Below, piece after piece: positions 12,937 to 26,724 of a DNA stretch of 64,000 nt. The position numbers were made by a program, and so were the translations under genes. Below the pieces are notes generated by a model. The model worked only from the letters and a program-made list of their open reading frames with translations, was not told the DNA's origin and ran no database searches. The DNA is from Calliopsis andreniformis (lineage: Eukaryota > Arthropoda > Insecta > Hymenoptera > Andrenidae): positions 310,001 through 374,000 of the forward strand of contig NW_027480598.1 of NCBI RefSeq assembly GCF_051401765.1. The letters run 5' to 3'. The number at the start of each line of letters is the position of its first letter. The first letter of the stretch is position 1.

Positions 12937-13738
12937 GCAATCCTCTATCTTCAATCCTCAATCCTCAATCCTCAATCCTCAATCCTCAATCCTCAATCCT
13001 CAATTCTCAACCCTCAATCCTCAGCCCTCAGTCCTCAAACCTCAATCCTCAAACCTCAGCCCTCGTCCTCAAACCTCAACCCTCAATCCTCAATCCTTAA
13101 TCTTCAATCCTCAACCCTCAATACTCAGTCCTCAATCCTCAATCGTAAATCTCCAATACTGAATACTCAATCTTCAATCCTCAATCCTCAATCCTCAATC
13201 CTCAATCCTCAATCCTCTATCCTCATTCTTCAGTCCTCAATACACAATCCTGAATCTTCAATCCTCAATCATCAATCCTCAAGTCTCAATCCTCAATCCT
13301 CAATCCTCAGACCTCAAACAGCAATACTCAACCCTCAGTCCTCGCCCTCAATACACAACCATCAATACTCAATCCTCAATCTTCAATCACCAATATTCAA
13401 TCTTCAGTCCTCAATCCTCAATCCTCAATGCTCAATCCTCAATCCTCAATGTTCAATCCGCAATACCCAGTCCTCAGTATTCAATCCTCAATCCTCAATC
13501 ATCAACCCTCAGTCCTCACCCTCAATTCTCAATTCTCAATCCTCAATCCGCAATCCTCAACCTTCAATCCTCAATAATCAATCTCCAATCCCAGATCCTC
13601 AATCTCCAATTCTCAATCCTTAATCCTCAATCTTCAATCCTCAATCCCTAGTCCTGAAACCTCAAACCTGAATCCTCAATCCTGAATCCTCAACCTTCAG
13701 ACCTCAGTCTTCAACAATCAGTTGTCAATTCTCAATCC

Positions 13739-13850
13739 TCAATAGAATTACATCAAGTCACAGTTTTCATTACTCAATACTCAATCTGCAATCTTCAAAT
13801 CTCTATCCACAAACTTCAATTCTCATCATTCAACCCTCAACACTCAGTCC
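13739..13850 (+). repeat. Box A, alpha subtype (duplicate of 10210)
   Basis: Copy-2 counterpart of the box at 10210, offset 3,529 bp. Confidence 0.85.
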
Positions 13851-14291
13851 CCAATCCTCAATCTTCAATCCTCAATCCTCAATCTTCAAACCTCGATCCT
13901 CAACCTTCAATCCTCAATACTCAATCTTCAGTCCTCCATCCTCAATCCTCAATCCTCAATCCTCAATCCTCAATCGTCAGGCTTCAATCCTCAATACTCA
14001 ATCTTCAATCCACAACCCTCAATCCTCATTCCTCATTCCTCATTCTTCAATCCTCAATACCCAATCCTCAATCTTCAATCCTCAATCCTCAATAATCAAT
14101 CTCCAATCCTAGATCCTCAATCTCCAATTCACAATCCTTAATCCTCAATCTTCAATCCTCAATCCTCAATCCTCAAGCCTCAATCCTCAATCATCAATCC
14201 TCAGTCCTCAAACCTCAATCCTGAATCCTCAATCCTGAATACTCAATCTTCAGACCTCAGACCTCAACAATCAGACGTCAATCCTCAATCC

Positions 14292-14403
14292 TCAATAGAA
14301 TATCATCAATTCACAGTTTTCAATACTCAGTACTCAATCTGCAACCTTCAAATCTCTAACAACAAACATCAATTCTCGTCACTCAACCCTCAACACTCAG
14401 TCC
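14292..14403 (+). repeat. Box A, alpha subtype (duplicate of 10763)
   Basis: Copy-2 counterpart of the box at 10763, offset 3,529 bp. Confidence 0.85.
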
Positions 14404-14885
14404 CCAATCCTCAATCTTCAATCCTCAATCCTCAATCCTCAATCCTCAATCCCCAATCTTCAATCCTCGATACTCAATCTTCAATCCTCAATCCTCAATC
14501 CTCAGTCCTCAATCCTCAATCGTCAATCTCCAATCCTGAATACTCAATCTTCAATCCTCAATCCTCAATCCTTAATCCTCAATCCTCAATCCTCAATCCT
14601 CATTCTTCAATCCTCAATACCCAATCCTCAATCTTCAATCCTCAATCCTCATTCCTCAATTCTCAACCCTCAATCCTCAGTCCTCAGTCCTCAAACCTCA
14701 ATGCTCAAACCTCAGCCCTCATCCTCAATCCACAATCCTCAATCCTCAATCCTTAATCTTCAATCCTCAATACTCAATCTTCAGTCCTCAATCCTCAGTC
14801 CTCAATCCTCAATTCTGAATCCTCAATCCTGCATCCTCAATCTTCAGCCCTCAGTACTCCACAATCAGGTGTCAATCCTCAATCC

Positions 14886-14997
14886 CCAATAGAATATCCT
14901 CAATTCACAGTTTTCAATACTCAATACTCAATCTGCAATCTTCAAATCTCTATCCACAAACAATAATTCTCATCACTCAACTCTGAACGCTCAGTCC
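14886..14997 (+). repeat. Box A, alpha subtype (duplicate of 11357)
   Basis: Copy-2 counterpart of the box at 11357 and the last one before the extra heptamer. Confidence 0.85.
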
Positions 14998-15759
14998 TCA
15001 ATGTTCAATCCTAAATCCTCAATTCTCAATCTTGAATCCTCAATACTGAATCTTCAATCCTCAATCCTCAATCCTCAATCCTCAATCCTCAATCCTCAAT
15101 CCTCAATCCTCAGTAATCACTCCTGAATCTTCAATACTCAATCGTCAATCCTCAGTCCTCAATCCTGAATCCTCAATCCTAGTTCCTCAAACCTCAAACC
15201 TCAACCCTCAGTCCTCAACCCTCAGTCCTCACCCTCAATTCTCCATTCTCAATCCTCAATCCTCAATCCTCAATCTTCAATCCTCAATATTCAATCTTCA
15301 GTCCTCAATCCTCAATGCTCAATCCTCAATCCTCAATCCTCAATGTTCAATCCGCAATACCCAATGCTCAGCCTTCAATACTCAATCCTCAATCCTCAAT
15401 CCTCAATACTCAATCCTCAATCCTCAATCCTCAATCCTCAGTAATCAATCCTCAATCTTTAATCATCAATATTCAATCTTCAGTCCTCAATCCTCAATGC
15501 TCAATCCTCAATCCTCAATCCTCAATGTTCAATCCGCAAGAATCAATCCTCATTCTTCAATCCTCAATCCTCAACCCTCAATCCTCAATCTTCAATCATC
15601 AATATTCAATCTTCAATCCTCCATTGTCAATCCTCAATCCTCAGTCCTCAATCCTCAATCCTCAATCCTCAGTCCTCAAACCTCAAACCTGAATCCTCAA
15701 TCCTGAATCCTCAACCTTCAGACCTCAGTCTTCAACAATCAGTTGTCAATCCTCAATCC

Positions 15760-15871
15760 TCAATCAAATATCATCAATTCACAGTTTTCAATACTCAATA
15801 CTCAATCTGCAATCTTCAAATCTCTATCCACAAACATCAATTCTCATCATTCAACCCTCAACACTCAGTCC
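15760..15871 (+). repeat. Box A, alpha subtype (duplicate of 12224)
   Basis: Offset 3,536 bp, because the extra heptamer lies upstream. Keeps the TCAATCA opening. Confidence 0.85.
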
Positions 15872-16360
15872 CCAATACTCAATCTTCAATCCTCAATCCT
15901 CGATCCTCGATCCTCGAACCTCAATTTTGAATCCTCAATACTCAATCTTCAATCCTCCATCCTCAATTCTCAATCCTCAATCCTCAATCCTCAATCGTCA
16001 GGCTTCAATCCTCAATACTCAACCTTCAATCCTCAATCCTCAATCCTCATTCCTCAACCCTCATTCTTCAATACTCAATACCCAATCCTCAATCTTCAAT
16101 CCTCAATCCTCAATCCTAAACTCTCAATCCTCAATCCTCAGTCCTCAGTCCTCAAACCTCAATCCTCAACCCACAGCCCTCATCCTCAATCCTCAATGCT
16201 GAATCTCCAATCCTCAATCCTCAGTCCTCAGGCCTCAATCCTCAATCTTCAATCCTCAGTCCTCAAACCTCAATCCTGAATCCTCAATCCTGAATCCTCA
16301 ATCCTGAATCCTCAATCTTCAGACCTCAGACCTCAACAATCAGATGTCAATCCTCAATCC

Positions 16361-16472
16361 TCAATAGAATATAATCAATTCACAGTTTTCAATACACAAT
16401 ACTCAATCTGCAACCTTCAAATCTCTATCCACAAACATCAATTCTCATCACTCAACCCTCAACACTCAGTCC
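16361..16472 (+). repeat. Box A, alpha subtype (duplicate of 12825)
   Basis: Offset 3,536 bp. Last A box of the left domain. Confidence 0.85.
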
Positions 16473-18464
16473 GCAATCCTCTATCTTCAATCCTCAATCC
16501 TCAATCCTCAATCCTCAATCCTCAATCCTCAATCCTCAATTCTCAACCCTCAATCCTCAGCCCTCAGTCCTCAAACCTCAATCCTCAAACCTCAGCCCTC
16601 GTCCTCAAACCTCAATCCTCAATCCTCAATCCTTAATCTTCAATCCTCAACCCTCAATACTCAGTCCTCAATCCTCAATCGTAAATCTCCAATACTGAAT
16701 ACTCAATCTTCAATCCTCAATCCTCAATCCTCAATCCTCAATCCTCAATCCTCTATCCTCATTCTTCAGTCCTCAATACACAATCCTGAATCTTCAATCC
16801 TCAATCATCAATCCTCAAGTCTCAATCCTCAATCCTCAATCCTCAGACCTCAAACAGCAATACTCAACCCTCAGTCCTCGCCCTCAATACACAACCATCA
16901 ATACTCAATCCTCAATCTTCAATCACCAATATTCAATCTTCAGTCCTCAATCCTCAATCCTCAATGCTCAATCCTCAATCCTCAATGTTCAATCCGCAAT
17001 ACCCAGTCCTCAGTATTCAATCCTCAATCCTCAATCATCAACCCTCAGTCCTCACCCTCAATTCTCAATTCTCAATCCTCAATCCGCAATCCTCAACCTT
17101 CAATCCTCAATAATCAATCTCCAATCCCAGATCCTCAATCTCCAATTCTCAATCCTTAATCCTCAATCTTCAATCCTCAATCCCCAGTTCTCAATCTCCA
17201 ATCCTCAATGCTCAATCCTCAATCCTCAATCCTCAGTCCTCAATCCTCAATCCTTAACCCTCAAACCTGAATCCTCAACCGCCAGTCCTCGACCTGAATC
17301 CTCAACTCTCAATCCTCAATCCTCAATCTTCAACCCTCAATACTCAATACTCATTCCTCAATCGTCAATCCTCAATCCCCAATACTCAATCTTCAATCCT
17401 CAATCCTCAATCCTGAATCCTCAACACTCAATCCTCAATCCTCGATCCTCATCCTTCAATCCTCAATACCCAATCCTCAATCTTCAGTCCTCAATCCTCA
17501 ATCCTCAATTCTCAATCCTCAATCCTCAATCCTCAAACCTCAAACAGCAATACTCAACCCTCAGTCCTCGTCCTCAAGCCACAACCATCAATACTCAATC
17601 CTCAATCTTCAATCATCAATATTCAATCTTCAGTCCTCAGTCCCCAATCCTCAATCTTCAATCCTCCATCCTCAATCCTCAATCCTCAATCCTCAATCCT
17701 CAATCGTCAGGCTTCAATCCTCAATACTCAACCTTCAATCCTCAATCCTCAATCCTCAATCTTCAAGCCTCAATCCCCAAACCTCAGCTTTCAATCCTCA
17801 ATACTCAATCCTCAGTACTCAATCCTCAATCCTCAATGCTCAAACCTCAATCCTCAATTCTCAATCCTCTGTCCTCAAACCTCAATCCTCACCCTCAGTC
17901 CTCGAACTCAACACTCAACCCTCAATGCTCAACCCTCAATCTTCAATACTCAATCTTCAATACTCAATCCTCAACCCTCAATCCTAAATCCTCAATCCTC
18001 AAACTACAACCCTCAATCCTCAACACTCAGTCCTCATCCTCAATCCTCAGTCCTCAACCCTCAATCCTCAATCCTCAATCCTCAATCATCAATACCCAAT
18101 CTTCAATCCTCAATCCTTAATCTTCAATACTAATCCTCAATCCTTAATCCTCAATCCTCTGTGCTCAAACCTCAATCATCGACCCTCAGTCCTCGTCCTC
18201 AATTCTCAACACTCAACCCTCAATCCTCAATCCTCAAACATCAATACTCAATCTTCAATCCTCAATCCTCAATCCTCAATCCTCAATCCTCAATCCTCAA
18301 TCCTCAATCCACAATCCTTAATCTTCAATCCTCAATCCCCAATCCTCAATCTGCAATCCTCAATCCTCAATCCTCAATCCTCAATCCTCAATCCTCAATT
18401 TTCAACACACGACCCTCAACCATCAATCGTCGATGCTCAAGCATCAATACTCATTCCTCAATAC

Positions 18465-18548
18465 ACAACAGAATATCCTGAACTCTCAGAATTCAGTACT
18501 CAATCCACAATATTCAATCATCAAATCTCAATACTCAAACCTCAAACT
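18465..18548 (+). repeat. Box B, TCAGAAT subtype
   Basis: Opens ACAACAG. Heptads 3-4 are TGAACTC-TCAGAAT and then TCAGTAC. The first 12 heptads match the family; the tail is shorter than in full-length B boxes. Confidence 0.8.
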
Positions 18549-19886
18549 TCAATCCTCAATCCCCAATCCTCAATCTTCAATCCTCAATCCTCAATCCTCA
18601 ATCCCCAGTCTTCGATCCTCAATAGTCAATCCTCAATCCTCAACCCTCAGTCCTTAAACCTCAATCCTCAAACCTCAGTCCTCATCTTCAATACTAAATC
18701 CTCAATCCTCAATCCTTAATCTTCAATCCTCAATCCCCAATCCTCAATCTTCAATCCTCAATCCTCAATCCTCAATCCTCAATCCTCAATCCTTAATCTA
18801 CAATCCTCAATCCTCAATCCTCAACACTGAGTCCTCATCCTCAATCCTCAATCCTCAATCCCCAATCCACAATACACATTCCTCAAACCTCAATCCTCAA
18901 CCCTCAGTCCCCATCCTCAATCCTCAATCCTAAATCCTCAATCCTGAATCCTCAATCCTCATTCCTCAAACCTCAATCCTCAATCCTCAACACTCAGTCC
19001 TCATCCTCAATCCTCAATCCTCAATCCTCAATCCTAAACCCTCAATCCTCAATCGTCACGCTTCAATCCTGAATACTCAATCTTCAATCCTCAATCCTCA
19101 ATCCTCATTCCTCAATCCTCAATCTTCAATCCTCAATACCCAATCCTCAATCTTCAATCCTCAATCCTCAATCCTCAACTCTCAACCCTTAATCCTCAGT
19201 CCTCAGTCCTCAAACCTCAATCCTCAACCGTCAGCCCTCATCCTCAATCCTCAATCCTCAATCCTCAATCCTCAATCCTCAATCCTCAATCCTCAATCTT
19301 CAATCCTCAATACGCAATCTTCAATCCGCAATTCTCAATCCTCAATCCTCAATCCTCAATCTTCAATCCTCAATACTCTGTCTTCAATCCTCAATCCTCA
19401 ATCCTCAATCCTCGATCCTCATTCTTCAATCCTCAATACCCAATCCTCTATCTTCAATCCTCAGTCCTCAATCCTCAATTCTCAACCCTCAATCCTCAAC
19501 CCTCAATCTTCAATCCTCAATACGCAATCTTCAATCCTCAATCCTCAATCCTCAACCTTCAATCCTCAATACTCTGTCTTCAATCCTCAATCCTCAATCC
19601 TCATCCTACAATCCTCAATACCCAATCCTCTATCTTCAATACTCAATCCTCAATACTCAATTATCAATCCTCAATCCTCAGTCCTCAGCCCTCAAACCTC
19701 AATCCTCAAACCTCAGCCCTCATCCTCAATCCTCAATCGACAATCTGCAATCCTCAATCCTCAATCCTCAATACTCAATCTTCAATCCTCAATCCTCAGT
19801 CCTCAAACCTCAGTTCTGAATCCTCAATCCTGAGTCCTCAATCTTCAGCCATCAGTCCTCAACAATCTGTAGTCAATCCTCAGTCC

Positions 19887-19998
19887 TCCGTAGAATATCC
19901 TCAATTCTCAGCTTCCAGTACTCAATACTCTATCTGCAATCTTCAAACCTCTATACACAAACATCAATTCTCATCACTCACCCCTCAACACTCAGTCC
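19887..19998 (+). repeat. Box A, alpha subtype, in island
   Basis: Opens TCCGTAG; heptads 4-5 are TCAGCTT-CCAGTAC. Related to the box at 3412. Confidence 0.8.
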
Positions 19999-20075
19999 TG
20001 AATGTTCAATCCTCAATCCTCAATTCTCAATCTTCAATCCTCAATCCTCAATCTTCAATCCTCAATACTCAATCT

Positions 20076-20138
20076 TCAATCCTCAATCCTCAATCCTCAA
20101 TCCTCAATCCTCAATCCTCAATCCTCAATCCTCAATCC
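20076..20138 (+). repeat. Perfect run of nine TCAATCC units
   Basis: One of the longest pure runs seen, and a probable slippage site. Its twin in the 6,838-bp duplication is at 26914-26976. Confidence 0.9.
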
Positions 20139-20515
20139 TCAATACTCAGTCTTCAATCCTCAATCCCCAATCCTCAATCCTCGATCCTCATTCTTCAATC
20201 CTCAATACCCAATCCTCAATCTTCAATCCTCAGTCCTCAACCGTCAGTCCTCGTCCTCAATCCACAACCATCAATACTCAATCCTCAATTTCCAATCATC
20301 AACATTCAATCTTCAGACCTCAAGCCACAATGCTCAATCCTCAATCCTCAATCCTCAATGTTCAATCCGCAATACCCAATCCTCATTCTTCAATCCTCAA
20401 TCCTCTATCCTCAATCGTCAATCCTCAGTCCTCAAACCTCAAACCTGTATTCTCAATCCTGAATCCTCAACCTTCAGACATCAGTCTTCAACAATCAGTT
20501 GTCAATTCTCAATCC

Positions 20516-20627
20516 TCAATAGAATATCATCAATTCACAGTTTTCAATACTCAATACTCAATCTGCAATCTTCAAATCTGTATCCACGAACATCAATTCT
20601 CATCATTCAACCCTCAACACTAAGTCC
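20516..20627 (+). repeat. Box A, alpha subtype, in island
   Basis: Shares the TAAGTCC end and TGTATCC heptad with the box at 2457; heptad 11 is ACGAACA. Confidence 0.85.
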
Positions 20628-21003
20628 CCAATCCTCAATCGTCAATACCCAATCTTCAATCCTCAATCCTTAATCTTCAATACTAATCCTCAATCCTTAA
20701 TCCTCAATCCTCTGTGCTCAAACCTCAATCATCCACCCTCAGTCCTCGTCCTCAATTCTCAACACTCAACCCTCAATCCTCAATCCTCAAACATCAATAC
20801 TCAATCTTCAATCCTCAATCCTCAATCCTCAATCCTCAATCCTCAATCCTCAATCCTCAATCCACAATCCTTAATCTTCAATCCTCAATCCCCAATCCTC
20901 AATCTGCAATCCTCAATCCTCAATCCTCAATCCTCAATTTTCAACACACAACCCTCAACCATCAATCGTCGATGCTCAAGCATCAATACTCATTCCTCAA
21001 TAC

Positions 21004-21087
21004 ACAATAGAATATCCTGAACTCTCAGAATTCAGTACTCAATCCACAATATTCAATCACCAAATCTCAATACTCAAACCTCAAACT
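21004..21087 (+). repeat. Box B, TCAGAAT subtype
   Basis: Opens ACAATAG; heptad 8 is TCAATCA followed by CCAAATC. Confidence 0.8.
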
Positions 21088-21631
21088 TCAATCCTCAATC
21101 CCCAATCCTCAATCTTCAATCCTCAATCCTCAATCCCCAATCCCCAATCTTCAATCCTCAATAGTCAATCCTCAATCCTCAACCCTCAGTCCTTAAACCT
21201 CAATCCTCAACGCTCAGTCCTCATCTTCAATACTAAATCCTCAATCCTCAATCCTTAATCTTCAATCCTCAATCCCCAATCCTCAATCTTCAATCCTCAA
21301 TCCTCAATCCTCAATCCTCAATACTGAATCCTTAATCTACAATCCTCAATCCCCAATCCTCAACACTGAGTCCTCATCCTCAATCCTCAATCCTCAATCC
21401 TCAATCCTCGATCCTCAATCTTCAATCCTCAATACACAATCTTGAATCCTCAATCCTCAATCCTCAATCCTCAATCCTCAATCCTCAATCCACAATCCTT
21501 AATCTTCAATCCTCAATCCCCAATCCTCAATCTGCAATCCTCAATCCTCAATCGTCAATCCTCAATTGTCAACACACAACCCTCAACCATCAATCGTCGA
21601 CGCTCAAGCATCAATACTCATTCCTCAATAC

Positions 21632-21715
21632 ACAATAGAATATCCTGAACTCTCAGAATTCAGTACTGAATCCACAATATTCAATCATCAAATCTCAATA
21701 CTCAAACCTCAAACT
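21632..21715 (+). repeat. Box B, TCAGAAT subtype
   Basis: Leader carries TCGACGC in place of TCGATGC; heptad 6 is TGAATCC. Confidence 0.8.
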
Positions 21716-24700
21716 TCAATCCTCAATCCCCAATCCTCAATCTTCAATCCTCAATCCTCAATCCTCAATCCCCAATCTTCAATCCTCAATAGTCAATCCT
21801 CAATCCTCAACCCTCAGTCCTTAAACCTCAATCCTCAACCCTCAGTCCTCATCTTCAATACTAAATCCTCAATCCTCAATCCTTAATCTTCAATCCTCAA
21901 TCCCCAATCCTCAATCTTCAATCCTCAATCCTCAATCCTCAATCCTCAATACTCAATCCTTAATCTACAATCCTCAATCTCCAATCCTCAATACTGAGTC
22001 CTCATCCTCAATCCTCAATCCTCAATCCTCAATCCACAATACTCATTCCTCAAACCTCAATCCTCAACCCTCAGTCCCCATCCTCAATCCTCAATCCTAA
22101 ATCCTCAATCCTGAATCCTCAATCCTCATTCCTCAAACCTCAATCCTCAATCCTCAACACTCAGTCTTCATCCTCAATCCTCAATCCTCAATCCTCAATC
22201 GTTAATCTTCAATCCTCAATCCCCAATACTCAATCTTCAATCCTAAATCCTCAATCCTCAGTCCTCAATGCTCAATCCTCAATCCTCAATCCTCTATCCT
22301 CAATCCTCAATCCTCAGTCCTCAAACCTCAATCCTCAATCATCAATCCTCAATCTTCAAGCCTCAATCCCCAAACCTCAACTTTCAATCCTCAATCCTCA
22401 ATCCTCAGTACTCAATCCTCACTCCTCTATGCTCAAACCTCAATCCTCAATTCTCAATCCTCAGTCCTCAAACCTCAATCCTCATCCCTCAGTCCTCGTA
22501 CTCAACACTCAACCCTCAATCCTCAACCCTCAATCTTCAATACTCAATCTTCAATCCTCAATCCTCAATCCTCAATCCTCAATCCTCAATCCTCAATCCT
22601 CAATCCTCAATCCACAATCCTCAATCTTCAATCCTCAATCCCCAATCCTCAATCTGCAATCCTCAATCCTCAATCCTCAATCCTCAACCCTCAGTCCTCG
22701 TCCTGCATCCTCAAACCTCAATTCTCAATCCTCAATCCTCAACCCTCAATCCTCAACCCTCAATCCTCAACCCTCAGTCCTCATCCTCAATCCTCAATCC
22801 TCAATCTTCAATCCTCAATCCCTAATCCTCAATTTTCAATGCTCAGTCCTCAATCCTCAATCCTAAACCCTCAATCCTCAGTCCCCAGTGCTCTGTGCGC
22901 AAACCTCAATCCTCAATGCTCAATCCTGAATACTCTATCTTCAATCGTCGATCCCCAATACTCAATCCTCAATCGCCAATCCTCAATCCTCAATCCTCAA
23001 TCCTCAATCCTCAATCCTCAATCTTCAATACTCAGTCCTCAATCCTCAATCCTCAATCCTCAATCCTCAATCCACAATCCTCATTCCTCAAACCTCGATC
23101 CTCAACAATCAGTCCTCATCCTCAATCCTCAATCCTCAATCTGCAATCCTCAATCCTTAATCCCTAATCCTCAATCTTCAATCCTCAGTCCTCAATCCTC
23201 AATCCTAAATCCTCAATCCTCAATCCTCAACACTCAGTCCTCATCCTCAATCCTCAGTCCTCAACCCTCAATCCTCAATCCTCAATCATCAATACCCAAT
23301 CTTCAATCCTCAATCCTTAATTTTCAATCCTAACCCTCAATCCTTAATCCTCAATCCTCTGTGCTCAAACGTCAATCATCCTCCCTCAGTCCTCGTCCTC
23401 AATTCTCAACACTCAACCCTCAATCCTCAATCCTCAAACATCAATACTCAATCTTCAATCCTCAATCATCAATCCTCAATCCTCAATCCTCAATCCTCAA
23501 TCCTCAATCCACAATCCTCAATCTTCAATCCTCAATCCCCAATCCTCAATCTGCAATCCTCAATCCTCAATCCTCAATCCTTAACCCTCAGTCCTCGTCC
23601 TGCATCCTCAAACCTCAATTCTCAATCCTCAATCCTCAACCCTCAATCCTCAACCCTCAATCCTCAACCCTCAGTCCTCATCCTGAATCCTCAATCCTCA
23701 ATCTTCAATCCTCATCCCTAATCCTCAATTTTCAATGCTCAGTCCTCAATCCTCAATCCTCATTCCTCAAACCTCGATCCTCAACACTCAGTCCTCATCC
23801 TCAATCCTCAATCCTCAATCTGCAATCCTCAATCCTTAATCCCTAATCCTCAATCTTCAATCCTCAGTCCTCAATCCTCAATCCTAAATCCTCAATCCTC
23901 AATAATCAATACTCAATCCTTAATCTTCAATCCTTAATCCCCAATCCTCAACACTGAGTCCTCATCCTCAATCCTCAATCCTCAATCCTCAATCCACAAT
24001 ACTCATTCCTCAAACCTCAATCCTCAACCCTCGGCCCCCATCCTCAATCCTCAATCCTAAATCCTCAATCCTGAATCCTCAATCCTCGTTCCTCAAACCT
24101 CAATCCTCAATATTCAACACTCAGTCCTCATCCTCAATCCTCAATCCTCAATCCTCAATCGTTAATCTTCAATCCTCAATCCCCAATACTCAATCTTCAA
24201 TCCTAAATCCTCAATCCTCAGTCCTCAATGCTCAATCCTCAATCCTCGATCCTCTATCTTCAATCCTCAATCCTCAGTCCTCAAACCTCAATCCTCAATC
24301 CTCAATCCTCAATCTTCAAGCCTCAATCCCCAAACCTCAGCTTTCAATCCTCAATACTCAATCCTCAGTACTCAATCCTCAATCCTCAATGCTCAAACCT
24401 CAATCCACAATTCTCAATCCTCAGTCCTCAAACCTCAATCCTCACCCTCAGTCCTCGTACTCAACACTCAACCCTCAATGCTCAACCCTCAATCTTCAAT
24501 ACTCAATCTTCAATACTCAATCCTCAACCCTCAATCCTAAATCCTCAATCCTCAAACTACAACCCTCAATCCTCAACACTCAGTCCTCATCCTCAATCCT
24601 CAGTCCTCAACCCTCAATCCTCAATCCTCAATCCTCAATCATCAATACCCAATCTTCAATCCTCAATCCTTAATCTTCAATACTAATCCTCAATCCTTAA

Positions 24701-25302
24701 TCCTCAATCCTCTGTGTTCAAACCTCAATCATCCACCCTCAGTCCTCGTCCTCAATTCTCAACACTCAACCCTCAATCCTCAATCCTCAAACATCAATAC
24801 TCAATCTTCAATCCTCAATCCTCAATCCTCAATCCTCAATCCTCAATCCTCAATCCACAATCCTTAATCTTCAATCCTCAATCCCCAATCCTCAATCTGC
24901 AATCCTCAATCCTCAATCCTCAATCATCAATACCCAATCTTCAATCCTCAATCCTTAATCTTCAATACTAATCCTCAATCCTTAATCCTCAATCCTCTGT
25001 GCTCAAACCTCAATCATCGACCCTCAGTCCTCGTCCTCAATTCTCAACACTCAACCCTCAATCCTCAATCCTCAAACATCAATACTCAATCTTCAATCCT
25101 CAATCCTCAATCCTCAATCCTCAATCCTCAATCCTCAATCCTCAATCCACAATCCTTAATCTTCAATCCTCAATCCCCAATCCTCAATCTGCAATCCTCA
25201 ATCCTCAATCCTCAATCCTCAATCCTCAATCCTCAATTTTCAACACACGACCCTCAACCATCAATCGTCGATGCTCAAGCATCAATACTCATTCCTCAAT
25301 AC

Positions 25303-25386
25303 ACAACAGAATATCCTGAACTCTCAGAATTCAGTACTCAATCCACAATATTCAATCATCAAATCTCAATACTCAAACCTCAAACT
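25303..25386 (+). repeat. Box B, TCAGAAT subtype (duplicate of 18465)
   Basis: Counterpart at 6,838 bp with the same ACAACAG opening. Confidence 0.8.
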
Positions 25387-26724
25387 TCAATCCTCAATCC
25401 CCAATCCTCAATCTTCAATCCTCAATCCTCAATCCTCAATCCCCAGTCTTCAATCCTCAATAGTCAATCCTCAATCCTCAACCCTCAGTCCTTAAACCTC
25501 AATCCTCAAACCTCAGTCCTCATCTTCAATACTAAATCCTCAATCCTCAATCCTTAATCTTCAATCCTCAATCCCCAATCCTCAATCTTCAATCCTCAAT
25601 CCTCAATCCTCAATCCTCAATCCTCAATCCTTAATCTACAATCCTCAATCCTCAATCCTCAACACTGAGTCCTCATCCTCAATCCTCAATCCTCAATCCC
25701 CAATCCACAATACACATTCCTCAAACCTCAATCCTCAACCCTCAGTCCCCATCCTCAATCCTCAATCCTAAATCCTCAATCCTGAATCCTCAATCCTCAT
25801 TCCTCAAACCTCAATCCTCAATCCTCAACACTCAGTCCTCATCCTCAATCCTCAATCCTCAATCCTCGATCCTAAACCCTCAATCCTCAATCGTCACGCT
25901 TCAATCCTGAATACTCAATCTTCAATCCTCAATCCTCAATCCTCATTCCTCAATCCTCAATCTTCAATCCTCAATACCCAATCCTCAATCTTCAATCCTC
26001 AATCCTCAATCCTCAACTCTCAACCCTTAATCCTCAGTCCTCAGTCCTCAAACCTCAATCCTCAACCGTCAGCCCTCATCCTCAATCCTCAATCCTCAAT
26101 CCTCAATCCTCAATCCTCAATCCTCAATCCTCAACCTTCAATCCTCAATACGCAATCTTCAATCCGCAATTCTCAATCCTCAATCCTCAATCCTCAATCT
26201 TCAATCCTCAATACTCTGTCTTCAATCCTCAATCCTCAATCCTCAATCCTCGATCCTCATTCTTCAATCCTCAATACCCAATCCTCTATCTTCAATCCTC
26301 AGTCCTCAATCCTCAATTCTCAACCCTCAATCCTCAACCCTCAATCTTCAATCCTCAATACGCAATCTTCAATCCTCAATCCTCAATCCTCAACCTTCAA
26401 TCCTCAATACTCTGTCTTCAATCCTCAATCCTCAATCCTCATCCTACAATCCTCAATACCCAATCCTCTATCTTCAATACTCAATCCTCAATACTCAATT
26501 ATCAATCCTCAATCCTCAGTCCTCAGCCCTCAAACCTCAATCCTCAAACCTCAGCCCTCATCCTCAATCCTCAATCGACAATCTGCAATCCTCAATCCTC
26601 AATCCTCAATACTCAATCTTCAATCCTCAATCCTCAGTCCTCAAACCTCAGTTCTGAATCCTCAATCCTGAGTCCTCAATCTTCAGCCATCAGTCCTCAA
26701 CAATCTGTAGTCAATCCTCAATCC

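Larger units (their letters stand above)
10122..13648 (+). repeat. 3.53-kb tandem duplication, copy 1
   Basis: From GTCCTGAAAC at 10122 the sequence matches copy 2 at an offset of 3,529 bp. After about 11,570 the offset becomes 3,536 bp because copy 2 has one extra heptamer in a pure TCAATCC run. Other differences seen are isolated substitutions, for example TTCATTCC versus TTCAATCC near 11,023, CAGTCC versus CAATCC near 12,651, and CAACCC versus CAATCC near 13,080. Includes five A boxes (10210, 10763, 11357, 12224, 12825). Confidence 0.92.
13651..17184 (+). repeat. 3.53-kb tandem duplication, copy 2
   Basis: Begins directly after copy 1 with the same GTCCTGAAAC and carries the same five A boxes in the same order (13739, 14292, 14886, 15760, 16361). 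The junction reads TCAATCCCTAGTCCTG. Copy 2 instead continues past the equivalent point with TCCCCAGTTCTC near 17,181. So the copies are directly adjacent and the CCCTAG junction is specific to the duplication. Confidence 0.92.
1..17830 (+). repeat. A-rich domain (left)
   Basis: Contains 23 box-A cores and only 4 box-B cores (two of them short). Neighbouring A boxes are mostly 400-900 bp apart, with intervals near 550-600 bp recurring. The stretches between boxes are ordinary heptamers with no other distinctive content. The right half is a recent 3.53-kb tandem duplication. The right limit is placed where A boxes stop and the heptads typical of the B domain begin. Confidence 0.75.
19050..20650 (+). 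repeat. A-type island inside the B domain, copy 1
   Basis: The only A boxes of the B domain (19887, 20516) sit in this 1.6-kb block. Its second half matches 2,060-2,600 at an offset of 18,059 bp. Its first half matches about 2,690-3,520 at an offset of roughly 16.4 kb, so the two halves are in swapped order relative to the left domain. The rare TCGTCACGCTTCAATCC marks the left side. B-type sequence resumes right after the second A box. Confidence 0.75.
18062..24899 (+). repeat. 6,838-bp tandem duplication, copy 1
   Basis: Every landmark recurs exactly 6,838 bp further on: B boxes 18465, 21004 and 21632, A boxes 19887 and 20516, and all ATG-bearing heptads checked. The offset stays constant across the whole copy, so no net indel separates the copies. 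The differences noticed are substitutions, for example TCGATCC versus TCAATCC near 18,607, CAACATTC versus CAATATTC near 20,301, and CAGTCC versus CAATCC near 19,881. Confidence 0.93.
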
